Below, in pieces: positions 28,170 to 37,170 of a stretch of 64,000 bases of DNA; positions within the stretch are counted from its first letter, which is position 1, and every line of letters starts with the position of its first letter. The DNA lies in the NCBI GenBank assembly GCA_947495425.1, contig CANLYR010000016.1, positions 1-64,000 on the forward strand. Direction: 5' to 3'. The stretch comes from an uncultured Aquimarina sp. (GTDB taxonomy: Bacteria > Bacteroidota > Bacteroidia > Flavobacteriales > Flavobacteriaceae). Below the pieces are notes generated by a model. The model had not been told where the DNA came from. It saw only the letters and a program-made list of their open reading frames with translations, and did no database searches. Position numbers and translations under genes: made by a program.

Positions 28170-29246
28170 TTAAAACACTTCATTAGATTCTTTAAGCTTC
28201 TCTGTATTGGCTACCAATTGAAGTTCATCTACGATTTTTTGTATATCACCATCAATAATATTACCCAGATCATATAGCGTTAGCCCAATTCTATGATCAG
28301 TTACTCTACCCTGCGGATAGTTATACGTTCTAATTTTTGCTGATCGATCTCCAGATGAGACCATGCTTTTACGTTTTTCAGAATCTGCGGCTTGTTTTTT
28401 GGCGAGTTCCATTTCATATAATCTTGAACGTAATACTTTTAAAGCTTTTTCAAGATTTTTATGCGACGACTTCTGATCCTGACAGCTAACAATCATACCC
28501 GTTGGCTCGTGATGTAGTTTAATTGCAGAATATGTAGTGTTTACAGACTGGCCTCCTGGTCCTGTAGAAGTTGTTCGTTCTATCCTCACCTCTGTCATAT
28601 CTAATTCTACATCAAACTCTTCTGCTTCGGGCAACACCATCACTGTAGCAGCACTAGTATGTACACGACCTTGAGTTTCGGTTTGAGGAACACGCTGTAC
28701 ACGATGTACTCCAGCTTCAAATTTTAGTGTACCGTATACATCTTCACCATTGACTTCAAAAATAATTTCTTTATATCCCCCACTGGTACCTTCATTAAGA
28801 TCAACGACACTGGTACTCCATCCTCTGCCTTCACAATATTTAGTATACATTCTAAATAAATCTCCTGCAAAAATACTTGCTTCATCACCACCCGTTCCTG
28901 CACGAATCTCGACCACACAATTTTTTGCATCCTCAGGATCTTTAGGCACAAGCATAAAGCGTATTTCTTCTTCAAGTCCTGGCAATTCTTCTTTTGCTTC
29001 TTCTAATTGCATTTTGGCCATGTCCACCATTTCGGCATCGCTACCATCCTCAATTATCTCTTCTGCCTCTTTGATATTATTTGTAAGCGCTATATAGATT
29101 TCTCTTTTATCCATTATAGCCTTGAAGTCTTTGTACTCTTTATTGAGCTTTATATATCTCTTTTGATCAGCAATAATATCAGGTTGGATGATCAAATCAC
29201 TTATTTCATCAAATCGTTGCTTTACAATATTTAATTTATCAATCAT
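28170..29246 (-). CDS. prfA: Peptide chain release factor 1
   Basis: Class I release factor for UAA and UAG. A 358-residue protein with the GGQ catalytic loop ([18 protein letters not shown]) and the RF1-type codon-recognition tripeptide as PQT in [18 protein letters not shown], where many bacteria have PAT; RF2 would show SPF. The N-terminal helical domain and C-terminal [19 protein letters not shown] are complete. Its promoter element is at 29273-29280. Confidence 0.96.
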   Translation of the reverse strand: MIDKLNIVKQRFDEISDLIIQPDIIADQKRYIKLNKEYKDFKAIMDKREIYIALTNNIKEAEEIIEDGSDAEMVDMAKMQLEEAKEELPGLEEEIRFMLVPKDPEDAKNCVVEIRAGTGGDEASIFAGDLFRMYTKYCEGRGWSTSVVDLNEGTSGGYKEIIFEVNGEDVYGTLKFEAGVHRVQRVPQTETQGRVHTSAATVMVLPEAEEFDVELDMTEVRIERTTSTGPGGQSVNTTYSAIKLHHEPTGMIVSCQDQKSSHKNLEKALKVLRSRLYEMELAKKQAADSEKRKSMVSSGDRSAKIRTYNYPQGRVTDHRIGLTLYDLGNIIDGDIQKIVDELQLVANTEKLKESNEVF

Positions 29247-29272
29247 AATGTGTGTCCTAACTATAGAAGATA

Positions 29273-29280
29273 CAAAAGTA
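29273..29280 (-). promoter_or_regulatory. -7 promoter element for prfA
   Basis: On the minus strand the octamer is TACTTTTG, matching TAnnTTTG, 27 bases before the prfA ATG at 29246. Confidence 0.6.
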
Positions 29281-29406
29281 AGGTTTTTTGATGTAATGAA
29301 GTAGTCAAATCTCTCTGTGAATAGCGTAAAACATTAATCTTTGATCACACTATTTATGAATGCTGTTGCCTAAAAAAATAAATATTCTTTTTTTTGGTAT
29401 GTTTAT

Positions 29407-30588
29407 CTAACTATACATGTATGTTCCGAACTCACTTTGTATAGTAAGTTTTTTTTCTTCGGAAGCCTCTACTCTACCTACAATCTGTGCATCTACATCA
29501 AAGCTTTTAGAAATTGAAATAATCTCTTCTGCGATTTCTGGTGAAACATATACCTCCATACGATGTCCCATATTAAATACTTGATACATTTCTTTCCAGT
29601 CTGTACCTGAGTTTTCTTGTATAAGTTTAAACAGTGGAGGAACATCAAATAAATTATCTTTGATGATATGCATGCTATCAATAAAATGTAAGATTTTGGT
29701 TTGGGCACCACCACTGCAATGCACCATTCCATGAATAGTCTGGCTATCAAATTTTGACAATATCTTCTTGATAATCGGAGCATAAGTTCTTGTAGGCGAC
29801 AACACCAACTTCCCTGCATTTACTGGCGAATCCTTAACCTTATCCAGTAGATTTGTTTTACCAGAATAAACCAAATCAGAAGGAACGGAAGGATCAAAAC
29901 TTTCTGGATATTTTTCTGCTAGAGTTTTAGTAAACACATCATGACGTGCAGAGGTCAATCCATTACTTCCCATACCGCCGTTATATTCTTTCTCGTAGCT
30001 AGCCTGACCAAAGGAAGCCAACCCAACAATTACATCACCTGCTTTAATATTTGCATTATCAATAACATCCTTACGCTTCATACGAGCAGTCACGGTAGAG
30101 TCTACGATAATCGTTCTTACCAAATCGCCTACATCTGCAGTTTCACCTCCTGTAGCATGAATTTGCACACCAAAATTATTGAGCTCTTCAAGCAATTCTT
30201 CGGTGCCATTTATGATGGCTGAAATCACTTCCCCAGGAATCAAGTTCTTATTCCTTCCAATAGTAGAAGATAGCATGATATTATCCGTAGCTCCTACACA
30301 CAACAAATCATCAATATTCATGATTAGTGCATCTTGTGCTATGCCTTTCCAAACGGAAACATCACCAGTTTCTTTCCAATACATATAGGCTAAGGAAGAT
30401 TTGGTTCCAGCACCATCTGCATGCATAATTAAGCAGTATTCATCATCATTAGTAAGATAATCCGGAACAATTTTACAAAAAGCCTTTGGAAAAAGTCCTT
30501 TATCTATATTCTTAATTGCATTGTGCACATCTTCTTTGGATGCAGAAACTCCACGTTGTGCATAGCGCTTGCTTACTTCTTGACTCAT
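29407..30588 (-). CDS. purM: Phosphoribosylformylglycinamidine cyclo-ligase (AIR synthetase)
   Basis: Closes the imidazole ring of AIR with ATP in de novo purine synthesis. Seen: the PurM fold start RYAQRGVSASKEDVHNAI, HADGAGTKSSLAYMYW, DALIMNIDDLLCVGATDNIMLSSTIGRN with the metal-binding acidic residues, GGETADVGDLVRT, and the glycine-rich IHGMVHCSGGAQTKI. The ATG at 30588 gives 393 residues, the long form usual in Bacteroidota. A TTG at 30609 lies inside the predicted -7 box and is rejected as start. Confidence 0.93.
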   Translation of the reverse strand: MSQEVSKRYAQRGVSASKEDVHNAIKNIDKGLFPKAFCKIVPDYLTNDDEYCLIMHADGAGTKSSLAYMYWKETGDVSVWKGIAQDALIMNIDDLLCVGATDNIMLSSTIGRNKNLIPGEVISAIINGTEELLEELNNFGVQIHATGGETADVGDLVRTIIVDSTVTARMKRKDVIDNANIKAGDVIVGLASFGQASYEKEYNGGMGSNGLTSARHDVFTKTLAEKYPESFDPSVPSDLVYSGKTNLLDKVKDSPVNAGKLVLSPTRTYAPIIKKILSKFDSQTIHGMVHCSGGAQTKILHFIDSMHIIKDNLFDVPPLFKLIQENSGTDWKEMYQVFNMGHRMEVYVSPEIAEEIISISKSFDVDAQIVGRVEASEEKKLTIQSEFGTYMYS

Positions 30589-30606
30589 GGTATTGAAATT
30601 AAAATG

Positions 30607-30614
30607 CAAAGATA
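30607..30614 (-). promoter_or_regulatory. -7 promoter element for purM
   Basis: On the minus strand TATCTTTG followed by C, an exact TAnnTTTG, 19 bases before the purM ATG. It fixes the start codon choice. Confidence 0.65.
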
Positions 30615-30621
30615 GTTCAAA

Positions 30622-30649
30622 TTCAGAATTCAGAATTCAGAATTTAGAA
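30622..30649. repeat. Four tandem heptamers upstream of purM
   Basis: TTCAGAA three times and then TTTAGAA, without spacers, beginning 8 bases upstream of the purM -7 element. The period and position match the heptamer array upstream of valS although the sequence differs. Confidence 0.75.
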
Positions 30650-30655
30650 TTATTC

Positions 30656-32152
30656 TTATTCCCAATCTGGCATAGCTGCATTTTCTAGTATCGTTGTTCT
30701 TACATCCAGATCTGTAATGGATACGACTTGGATATTTTTAACAGAAATACCATCGTTGGACGTGTTTACAAAAATTATACTCGCTTCATTAGGAGAGAAT
30801 CTTGCATCAAGATCATTTGTTCCGGCTGCTTTATCTTCAGATAGATTCACAGCAGGGTTTGTAGATCCAAATGTATAAATAAATAAGTCAGAATCTAATT
30901 GACGATAATTAGGAGGAGTTTCCGACCCTGACACATCACGAGTATACAATAATTTTGTACCATCAAAGGAAAAATCAATACCTCCTGCTGCTCCCATAAC
31001 ACCTGACAATACTACATCCTGTTCTACTCCAGACTCATCAATTGTAAAAATTCGTACCGAATACCCCTGTGAATCATTAGTTTTTAAGGCTATTATTCCT
31101 GTGTTTTCATTTTTATCGACTTCAGAAATAAGCTCACCTCCTACGGTTTGATATAGTTCCTCTAGCCCACTTCCATCTACATTAATAGTATACAGTTTAT
31201 CTTGATTAGGAAACAATAGTTTCCCTCCATTGTCATCCCAAGCAAAATCTATTTCTTCCAAATTAAATCCAGACACGCCAATCGAAGAGGTCACCTGTTT
31301 AATCTGTGATCCATCTTCGTTCATTGTAAATAAATGTATTTGTGATCCTACAGATTGAAGAAATGCTATTTTTCTGGTATTTACATTTCTTCTTGGTCTA
31401 AAACTATTTTTTGATGTAGGCGTAAGAGCGATTTCAGTAGCTCCGCTTTCGTTGGCAGAATAAATAACACTATTACCATCGATCAACCTGGTAAAAACAA
31501 TTCTGTTATCTGGTGGTGTATCGGTTTCAAAAGCAAAAGTAGTACTATTCACCGGGCTATTAATGTCGTCACTAGTAGCGACATCCCAAAAGTATTTTAC
31601 TCCATAAGAAAGTCCGGAAAGTGTGAATGTAGTATCTGTTATATTTTCAAAACGTTCCACGGTAGTGTTTTCATCATTTCGTAAACTCACCGTATAGGTA
31701 AGTGTATCATCATCGGGATCACTGGCTGTCCATATCAGTTCAACATCTATAGGAAGATTTTCTGCATTATCAACAGGAGCTACTAGTGTAGCCGCTGTAG
31801 GAGGACGATTACCTGCAGTTTCTATATCCATTTCAAAAACCACTTCTAATTCTCTATCTGCTATCACTGTAATCCCTTCAAATACGGCTAATAGGTCTTC
31901 GCGCTGTGCGGAAAGCGAATATTCTCCAGAAGGTATATTCTCTAAAACATAAGTGCCTTCTGCATTTGTGAAAACAGTACTTGATCCTGGGTTTGTCGAT
32001 ATTTTCACATTCTCCAAAGGTTCATTTGTTCCTATTCTAACAACGCTACCTTTTACAGACCCTAAGCCTTCTACGTCTATTGTATCTTCACCACAAGAAA
32101 TTGTAATTAAAACAACAAAAACACTTACTATTTTTATGATAAATTCTTTCAT
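30656..32152 (-). CDS. Lipoprotein with regulatory-like, FnIII-like and propeller domains, end of the curli block
   Basis: A 498-residue lipoprotein. Lipobox LITISCGE gives acylated cysteine at about 20. Then a carboxypeptidase-regulatory-like beta sandwich (about 30-110, GSVVRIGTNEPLENVKIST), a FnIII-like domain (about 115-210, WTASDPDDDTLTYTV), and a TolB/PD40-like propeller (about 215-498) with repeated FSFDGTKLLYTRD and ARFSPNEASIIFV blades. It starts 37 bases after csgG in the same direction with no terminator between, so it is probably part of the curli transcript. It may help anchor or fold curli at the outer membrane; that is inference. Confidence 0.8.
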   Translation of the reverse strand: MKEFIIKIVSVFVVLITISCGEDTIDVEGLGSVKGSVVRIGTNEPLENVKISTNPGSSTVFTNAEGTYVLENIPSGEYSLSAQREDLLAVFEGITVIADRELEVVFEMDIETAGNRPPTAATLVAPVDNAENLPIDVELIWTASDPDDDTLTYTVSLRNDENTTVERFENITDTTFTLSGLSYGVKYFWDVATSDDINSPVNSTTFAFETDTPPDNRIVFTRLIDGNSVIYSANESGATEIALTPTSKNSFRPRRNVNTRKIAFLQSVGSQIHLFTMNEDGSQIKQVTSSIGVSGFNLEEIDFAWDDNGGKLLFPNQDKLYTINVDGSGLEELYQTVGGELISEVDKNENTGIIALKTNDSQGYSVRIFTIDESGVEQDVVLSGVMGAAGGIDFSFDGTKLLYTRDVSGSETPPNYRQLDSDLFIYTFGSTNPAVNLSEDKAAGTNDLDARFSPNEASIIFVNTSNDGISVKNIQVVSITDLDVRTTILENAAMPDWE

Positions 32153-32189
32153 CTCTTGATCATTTTATTCTTTTAGAAACTATATCAAT

Positions 32190-33578
32190 TTATTTTTTAC
32201 TACTATTTCTTTTAACCGGATTACCAAAATACCAATTAAGTCCCAAAGAAAAATTAAAATATTGATCGTCTCGTTTTCCTTGTATCACACCATCTATCTC
32301 ATCACTCAAAATAAGATTATGAGAAGCATTAGCGGTGATTCCGATTGTATCTGAAACCAAATATTCTACTCCTCCTCCATATTGAAACTTAAACGATGTC
32401 ATCTCGAAATCATCATCATTTACAACTCCGACTCCGGCATAAAAGAACGGTGACATTTTTTCGAAGGGTAATAGTGTGAGTTCTGTATTAAGCCCAAAAG
32501 CATTAAATCCTTTTGAAAATGCATTTTGATTAGTAAGTTCAAATTTATTAATACTTGCATTTACATTAAGATACGGATTGAAATACCATCTTGCTCCTAT
32601 TTGGGCATCATAGGTAAATTCGGGATTATTATAATCCCCACTAATCAATGCCGTACCGCCTTTTATAAAAATAGATTTCTTACTTCTTCTTTCCTTAAAA
32701 TATCGATCATATAGTGCGGTATTTTGAGCTTCATCTTTTTCTGATTTATACGATTCTACTAATTTTTCTACAGCCTCTGGCTCAGCTTTTGCAGCCCATA
32801 ACTTATCTTCTACCCCTTCTATAATCAAGGATTCTACCGCTTTTTCAACTGCTTCGGAAACAGCTAATTGCGCTGGTTCGTTTTTGGTAAAACCAGTTTC
32901 TGCCTCAAGCAATCTTCTAAATTTCACATATCTGAAAAGACTTGCATCCAATGCTTGTGATAGAATCGTTTTAGATACATATACTGTTTTTAGTATCTTA
33001 CCACTAGATGTTGATACTGCTCGCAAGTATACCGTAATTCTATCTTGTCTGTATTGGGTAGATCCTCCTACACCAAAATATCGAGCTCCCAAACCTCCTG
33101 TAATTATATTCGAGTCGTAAGAGACGATTCCTCCTTCTAGAATTATTCCTGCATATAATAATGGTGGTAATTGAGGCTCGTTTGGATTTTTAGTTTTTCT
33201 GTACTCTTTTCTGGTAGAACGAATAATATTACGCTCATTAAGCAGATTGCTTAAATTTTCTCTTTCGATAGGCACAAACCACTTAGAATCTTCGAGTGCT
33301 TTGATCAAAATTGTTGTTGCACCTTGAGTCACTGCTGTACTAAACGTATTGCCCCCTTCTGTAGGTTTATACTGCCCTGTTTGATCTCTAAATTTATATA
33401 CCCCAACAACCACTGGTTCTACTGGTGGCGGGAAATCTCTTAGTGCCTTGGTCGCTTTTGTATCCTCTCCAATTCTAGCTTGCTCTACCGTAATAGGTTG
33501 ATTAAAGTATGCTCCGCAACCGGTTAATAAAAGTGCGCAAGAAATTGTTGCGATTACTTTATAGAACTTATAATACAT
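32190..33578 (-). CDS. csgG: CsgG curli secretion channel with C-terminal beta-barrel extension
   Basis: Outer-membrane curli export lipoprotein. Lipobox ALLLTGCGA. Residues about 35-265 are CsgG-like: VVVGVYKFRDQTGQYKP, FSTAVTQGATTILIKAL, FVPIERENLSNLLNERNIIRST, AGIILEGGIVSYDSN and ITVYLRAVSTSSGKIL. Residues about 290-462 form a second part of alternating strands ending GLNWYFGNPVKRNSSKK, like a small OmpA-type barrel (GGTALISGDYN, YAGVGVVNDDDF). E. coli CsgG stops at about 277 residues, so this is an about 180-residue addition. Six bases after csgF. Confidence 0.9.
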   Translation of the reverse strand: MYYKFYKVIATISCALLLTGCGAYFNQPITVEQARIGEDTKATKALRDFPPPVEPVVVGVYKFRDQTGQYKPTEGGNTFSTAVTQGATTILIKALEDSKWFVPIERENLSNLLNERNIIRSTRKEYRKTKNPNEPQLPPLLYAGIILEGGIVSYDSNIITGGLGARYFGVGGSTQYRQDRITVYLRAVSTSSGKILKTVYVSKTILSQALDASLFRYVKFRRLLEAETGFTKNEPAQLAVSEAVEKAVESLIIEGVEDKLWAAKAEPEAVEKLVESYKSEKDEAQNTALYDRYFKERRSKKSIFIKGGTALISGDYNNPEFTYDAQIGARWYFNPYLNVNASINKFELTNQNAFSKGFNAFGLNTELTLLPFEKMSPFFYAGVGVVNDDDFEMTSFKFQYGGGVEYLVSDTIGITANASHNLILSDEIDGVIQGKRDDQYFNFSLGLNWYFGNPVKRNSSKK

Positions 33579-33584
33579 TAAAAA

Positions 33585-33992
33585 TTAATTAGGAATTATT
33601 ACTTGGGATTGGTCTCCGGTATTTGTGTCTAAAATATTGATCACCAAACCATCTCCAGAAGGAAAAACTTCTATAAAAAGTGATCCAAAATTAAAAGTAC
33701 CTTCTGTAAGACCTTCTTCTCCAAACTGATCACTAAATAATGATCGCGATATTTCATTTAATAATTGGTTATTCAGGCTTTCTGTAAATCTCTCAAGATC
33801 AGATCTTTGATCTCTAGATAAATCATTAGGATCTCTAAATGTATTTTGTGCCTCAGCAGAACTAAGAAGCCATTGATAATTAAATGTATCCCCTCCAAAA
33901 GCTGGATTTACAGGTCTATACACCAAGTCCTGACCAAAAGAAAGGCTATGTATTGAAAAAATAAAAAATATACTAACTACAATTGATTTCAT
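33585..33992 (-). CDS. csgF: Curli assembly factor CsgF
   Basis: A 135-residue exported protein. A signal peptide (about 1-20) precedes the diagnostic CsgF start DLVYRPVNPAFGGDTFNYQWLLSSAEAQN, which in E. coli inserts in the CsgG pore and couples nucleation to the surface. The rest has a helical neck and C-terminal strands IEVFPSGDGLVINILD. Lies 13 bases after csgE and 6 before csgG in one operon. Confidence 0.92.
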   Translation of the reverse strand: MKSIVVSIFFIFSIHSLSFGQDLVYRPVNPAFGGDTFNYQWLLSSAEAQNTFRDPNDLSRDQRSDLERFTESLNNQLLNEISRSLFSDQFGEEGLTEGTFNFGSLFIEVFPSGDGLVINILDTNTGDQSQVIIPN

Positions 33993-34005
33993 CCCTACAT
34001 ATTGT

Positions 34006-34731
34006 TTAATATCTAAAAATATCTTCTTTTTGATTTTTGAGATCTTTGAAATACTTATATACTTTTCGAATTGAAATTTTAGACATCTGCTCCAAATATT
34101 CCAAATCGGGTTTCCCTATAAACTTATGAATTACATTATCCTCTATTTTAACCTGAATTATTGTGGTACGACCAAAACTCAACGACTCATATATCCCTAC
34201 TACCTTATTGCCGTTTATCTGATTAAGCGAATACGAGTTATAGAAAAATTCATAAAAATCCCTGCCTGGCTTGGTTTTGGTTTCTTCTATAACGATACCT
34301 CTTAACTCTAATCCATCATCAGATGGTTTTTCTTTAACGGTTTGAGGTTTTTTATTTATTTGTTCATTAAACACCAAACGGTCTTTTCCAACAATTTCTT
34401 CTTCTTCATATACGAGCAAAAGTACAACTACTTTATCAACACTATCTATATTTATCGAAGTTCTTGATAATTCTTTACTTTCATTTGCTTCTAAAGTAAA
34501 TCTACCTTCTTGATTATTTTTTGATACATTATTTTGGGCATCGGTTCTAAAAACTGAAAATACATACTTTAAGCTTTTATAAACCTCTGTAGTATTGGTA
34601 GCACTATTGATTAAAGAAACAGCCCCATTTATGGCTTCTGTTTTGATCTTGGCTACTACATCAACATTCGTAGATTGAGCAATCGAAACCTGAAAAACTA
34701 AAGCAAGAAGTATAATTAGTTTTAGTTTCAT
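34006..34731 (-). CDS. csgE: Curli periplasmic adaptor CsgE
   Basis: A 241-residue exported protein. The C-terminal half (about 135-235) is CsgE: GLELRGIVIEETKTKPGRDFYEFFYNSY then KVVGIYESLSFGRTTIIQVKIEDN, matching the family that caps CsgG and delivers curlin subunits. The N-terminal about 110 residues are extra, with strands like VVVLLLVYEEEEIVG, compared with about 130 residues in E. coli CsgE. Sits 17 bases after the csgB-like gene. Confidence 0.88.
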   Translation of the reverse strand: MKLKLIILLALVFQVSIAQSTNVDVVAKIKTEAINGAVSLINSATNTTEVYKSLKYVFSVFRTDAQNNVSKNNQEGRFTLEANESKELSRTSINIDSVDKVVVLLLVYEEEEIVGKDRLVFNEQINKKPQTVKEKPSDDGLELRGIVIEETKTKPGRDFYEFFYNSYSLNQINGNKVVGIYESLSFGRTTIIQVKIEDNVIHKFIGKPDLEYLEQMSKISIRKVYKYFKDLKNQKEDIFRY

Positions 34732-34748
34732 GTACTTTAATGTGCTTG

Positions 34749-35267
34749 TTAAAAACTTCTAACTATTATCGTTTTAGCATCACCAGACATTCTAAACTTC
34801 AGGTTCTTGGATAATTCATTGCTTCCATAACGTTGAAAAATTAAATTATCCCCATCTTGTATTAACTCTAAACTTGTAGATATATCAGAATTAAAAGAAA
34901 AATCAGTGACCGAATTATTATTACCGGTTTGTAAAATTACTTTTTCTATTGTTCTTGAAGACTCATCAATTTCGATATTATTTTCATTTCCGTTTTGTAA
35001 TATTTTAATATCAGAAGATTCTGCAACGATGTTGGATAAGACAGTATTGTCTGCTCCAATTTGTTGAATAAACACTGCGTTCGTTCCCTGTGCAACAGAT
35101 GCTCTGTTTATAGCAGCCTGAGACGTAGCATTATCAAGCTGCGACAGCGCTATGAATTTTTCCTGATCTGAAGCAATGCTTTGTCCTTTTTCATCCAAAC
35201 TTTGAGCATACGTTGTTGCTGAGATTGTAAAAAACAATACTACGGATATAAAAATAATATTCTTCAT
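34749..35267 (-). CDS. Minor curlin / nucleator-like protein
   Basis: A 172-residue exported protein with curlin-type repeats: VFIQQIGADNTVLS, IKILQNGNENNIEI, VILQTGNNNSVTDF and LELIQDGDNLIFQRYG, the Q-x-G-x-x-N spacing of CsgA/CsgB. It is smaller than the neighbouring major curlin and ends in a basic tail (AKTIIVRSF), as CsgB does. Its place between csgA-like and csgE supports a nucleator role. Sequence alone does not prove that it is CsgB rather than a second fibre subunit. Confidence 0.8.
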   Translation of the reverse strand: MKNIIFISVVLFFTISATTYAQSLDEKGQSIASDQEKFIALSQLDNATSQAAINRASVAQGTNAVFIQQIGADNTVLSNIVAESSDIKILQNGNENNIEIDESSRTIEKVILQTGNNNSVTDFSFNSDISTSLELIQDGDNLIFQRYGSNELSKNLKFRMSGDAKTIIVRSF

Positions 35268-35292
35268 CTTTTCTGAATTAAAAAACTAAGAA

Positions 35293-35324
35293 AGAGTTAC
35301 GGTTATAAATCTATAAACGTAACT
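35293..35324 (-). promoter_or_regulatory. Hairpin between major and minor curlin genes
   Basis: GAGTTACGGTTATA (35293-35306) faces TATAAACGTAACTC (35311-35324) over a 4-base loop, a 14-bp stem with one mismatch. On the minus strand it is followed by TTTCTTAGTTTTTT. It can partly terminate the transcript or protect the csgA mRNA 3' end, giving more major than minor curlin. Confidence 0.6.
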
Positions 35325-35356
35325 CCTTCAGTAAAGGATTATATTTTAAAAATGTA

Positions 35357-36937
35357 CTATAACGAACCTCTTTGTGTCACTATAGCGGCATTGTTAGCTC
35401 CTGATTGTAGGATTACACTATTATGCAAATCTCCCGTTTGTCTAACAAGTGTTGTATTCTCTGTTCCGAACTGAGTATCTTGAGCAACATTTTCATTACC
35501 TGATTGAAGTATATCACTCACATTACTAGCCCCATTTTGAGATGTAATTGCAGTATTCGCATCCCCTAACTGGATTTGATTAACTACATTATTTTCTCCA
35601 AACACCCCAGTAACACCTTCTTGAGAAGCTTCAGCGATGTTACCATTCCCAATTTGAATTTGTTGTGTAAAGTTACTTCCTCCAAAGAATCTTAGGTTTT
35701 GTGTCGCCGAAGCACTGTTACCGTTTCCTATTTGACCTTGATTAACTGTATTGTTGTCTTCTTCATGTTGAGCAGTGGCCTCATTTCTTTCTCCTAACTG
35801 TAGTTGATCTATTGTACCTCCTCTAGAATCAAACAAAAAACTACCTTGTATAGCAGTTGCAACATTACCAGCACCTGATTGGCTTTGGATATTTGTGTTA
35901 TCAGAACCATTCTGTGTTGCGTTAGCTACGTTACCCATACCAACTTGATCTTGATCAGAAGCATTGTTAGTTCCGCTTTGTGTTGCAGTAACTGAATTTT
36001 CATCGCCATTTTGTAATTGATCAGAAGCATTAGTGCTACCATTTTGTGAAGCTACAGCTGTGTTTCCGTTACCAACTTGCACCTGAATAGAAAAATTTTC
36101 TCCGCCAAAAGATCCTAAATTCTGTTCAGCACTTGCACTATTTGCATCCCCTAATTGTCCCTGACGAATAATATTGTTATCTTCTTCATGATTAGCAAAT
36201 GCTGTATTCTCGTCTCCAATTTGTATTTGCTGTACTTCTCCTCCTCTTGAAACGAAAGTCGCACTACCTTGCAAAGAACTTGCTACGTTACCGCCTCCAT
36301 CTTGATCCTGGATCAAAAAGTTACTTGCTCCCCATTGCTCTGCATCTGAAAGATTAGCATCTCCTAACTGGATTTGTTGTGAAGAATTACCCTCTCCAAC
36401 CTGTGCTATAGTAGCAGTATTAAATGCTCCTGCTTGATTACTATCGCTAAAATTAGAAGTTCCTTCTTGAGTAGCTGATGCCGAATTAGCATCACCAGTC
36501 TGTACTTGTAGTGCTAAATTCTCCATCCCTTCCTGAGATATTATGGCAGTATTACCATTTCCTTCTTGCAACTGATCTGCAACGTTACCACCGCCTAAAA
36601 ATTCAAGATTTTGTGCAGCAGTTGCAGAGTTTCCATCTCCAATTTGTACTTGAAATATTCCATTACTATCTTCTTCATGTTGCGCTGTAGCAGAGTTTTT
36701 AATTCCGGTTTGTGTTTGTTCTACAACACCATTTCTAGAGTCAAATGCTCCTCCTTGATTAGCTGTTGCGCTGTTGGCCATTCCTTCCTGAAGTGTAGCA
36801 GAGGAGTTAGTGCTACCTATTTGTGTAATATTAGCCAAGTTATCTTCCCCTGTTTGATTAACATTGCTAGCATTAGACTGTGCAACCATTACTGTAGCGC
36901 TTAATAAAGCTGCTATACTAAGAATTTTTGTTTTCAT
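35357..36937 (-). CDS. Major curlin-like amyloid subunit, long repeat form
   Basis: A 526-residue secreted fibre subunit. The signal peptide (about 1-19) is followed by about 22 curlin-type repeats of about 22 residues with Q-(I/V/L)-G-x-x-N-x-A pattern, for example QIGDGNSATAAQN. E. coli CsgA has five repeats. On top of this is a higher-order repeat: an SR-x-G turn, then a curlin repeat ending in HEED (87-90, 250-253, 391-394), an N-x-x-FGG insertion and further repeats. Cysteine is absent. First gene of the curli block, so it is expected to be the most expressed. Confidence 0.9.
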   Translation of the reverse strand: MKTKILSIAALLSATVMVAQSNASNVNQTGEDNLANITQIGSTNSSATLQEGMANSATANQGGAFDSRNGVVEQTQTGIKNSATAQHEEDSNGIFQVQIGDGNSATAAQNLEFLGGGNVADQLQEGNGNTAIISQEGMENLALQVQTGDANSASATQEGTSNFSDSNQAGAFNTATIAQVGEGNSSQQIQLGDANLSDAEQWGASNFLIQDQDGGGNVASSLQGSATFVSRGGEVQQIQIGDENTAFANHEEDNNIIRQGQLGDANSASAEQNLGSFGGENFSIQVQVGNGNTAVASQNGSTNASDQLQNGDENSVTATQSGTNNASDQDQVGMGNVANATQNGSDNTNIQSQSGAGNVATAIQGSFLFDSRGGTIDQLQLGERNEATAQHEEDNNTVNQGQIGNGNSASATQNLRFFGGSNFTQQIQIGNGNIAEASQEGVTGVFGENNVVNQIQLGDANTAITSQNGASNVSDILQSGNENVAQDTQFGTENTTLVRQTGDLHNSVILQSGANNAAIVTQRGSL

Positions 36938-37039
36938 ACGTAATATAAATTAAAATGATTAATGAGTTAACTCTTCCTAAAAAATAAAGCATATATACAA
37001 AGGCTAGAAATTTCTAATCCTATTATAATATGATTTAAG

Positions 37040-37047
37040 CAAAAGTA
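37040..37047 (-). promoter_or_regulatory. -7 promoter element for the curli operon
   Basis: On the minus strand TACTTTTG followed by C, matching TAnnTTTG. The leader to the curlin ATG would be about 95 bases. No -33 element is evident, which fits a promoter needing an activator. Confidence 0.5.
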
Positions 37048-37151
37048 TTTTTGGGGGAAATCTTGGTGTATTGCCGATATACATCGACAGCGACAAATTT
37101 AAGAAATATTAAGTCTATTTTTACGAATTAAGCAATAATTCGATGAAAAGC

Positions 37152-37170
37152 GTTACGGAAAAACCGTAAC
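37152..37170. promoter_or_regulatory. Inverted repeat, possible curli operator
   Basis: GTTACGG and CCGTAAC separated by five A, about 105 bases upstream of the curli -7 element and the most GC-rich point of this region. It may bind an activator; no regulator gene is adjacent. Confidence 0.35.

Noticed and set aside
29493-30388. Overlapping frames on both strands within purM
   Set aside because: The purM frame has full-length family motifs; the others have none.
35357-36937. Regular repeats that could be taken for a CRISPR array
   Set aside because: They keep the reading frame, vary in sequence and encode curlin repeats. There are no unique spacers and no cas genes.
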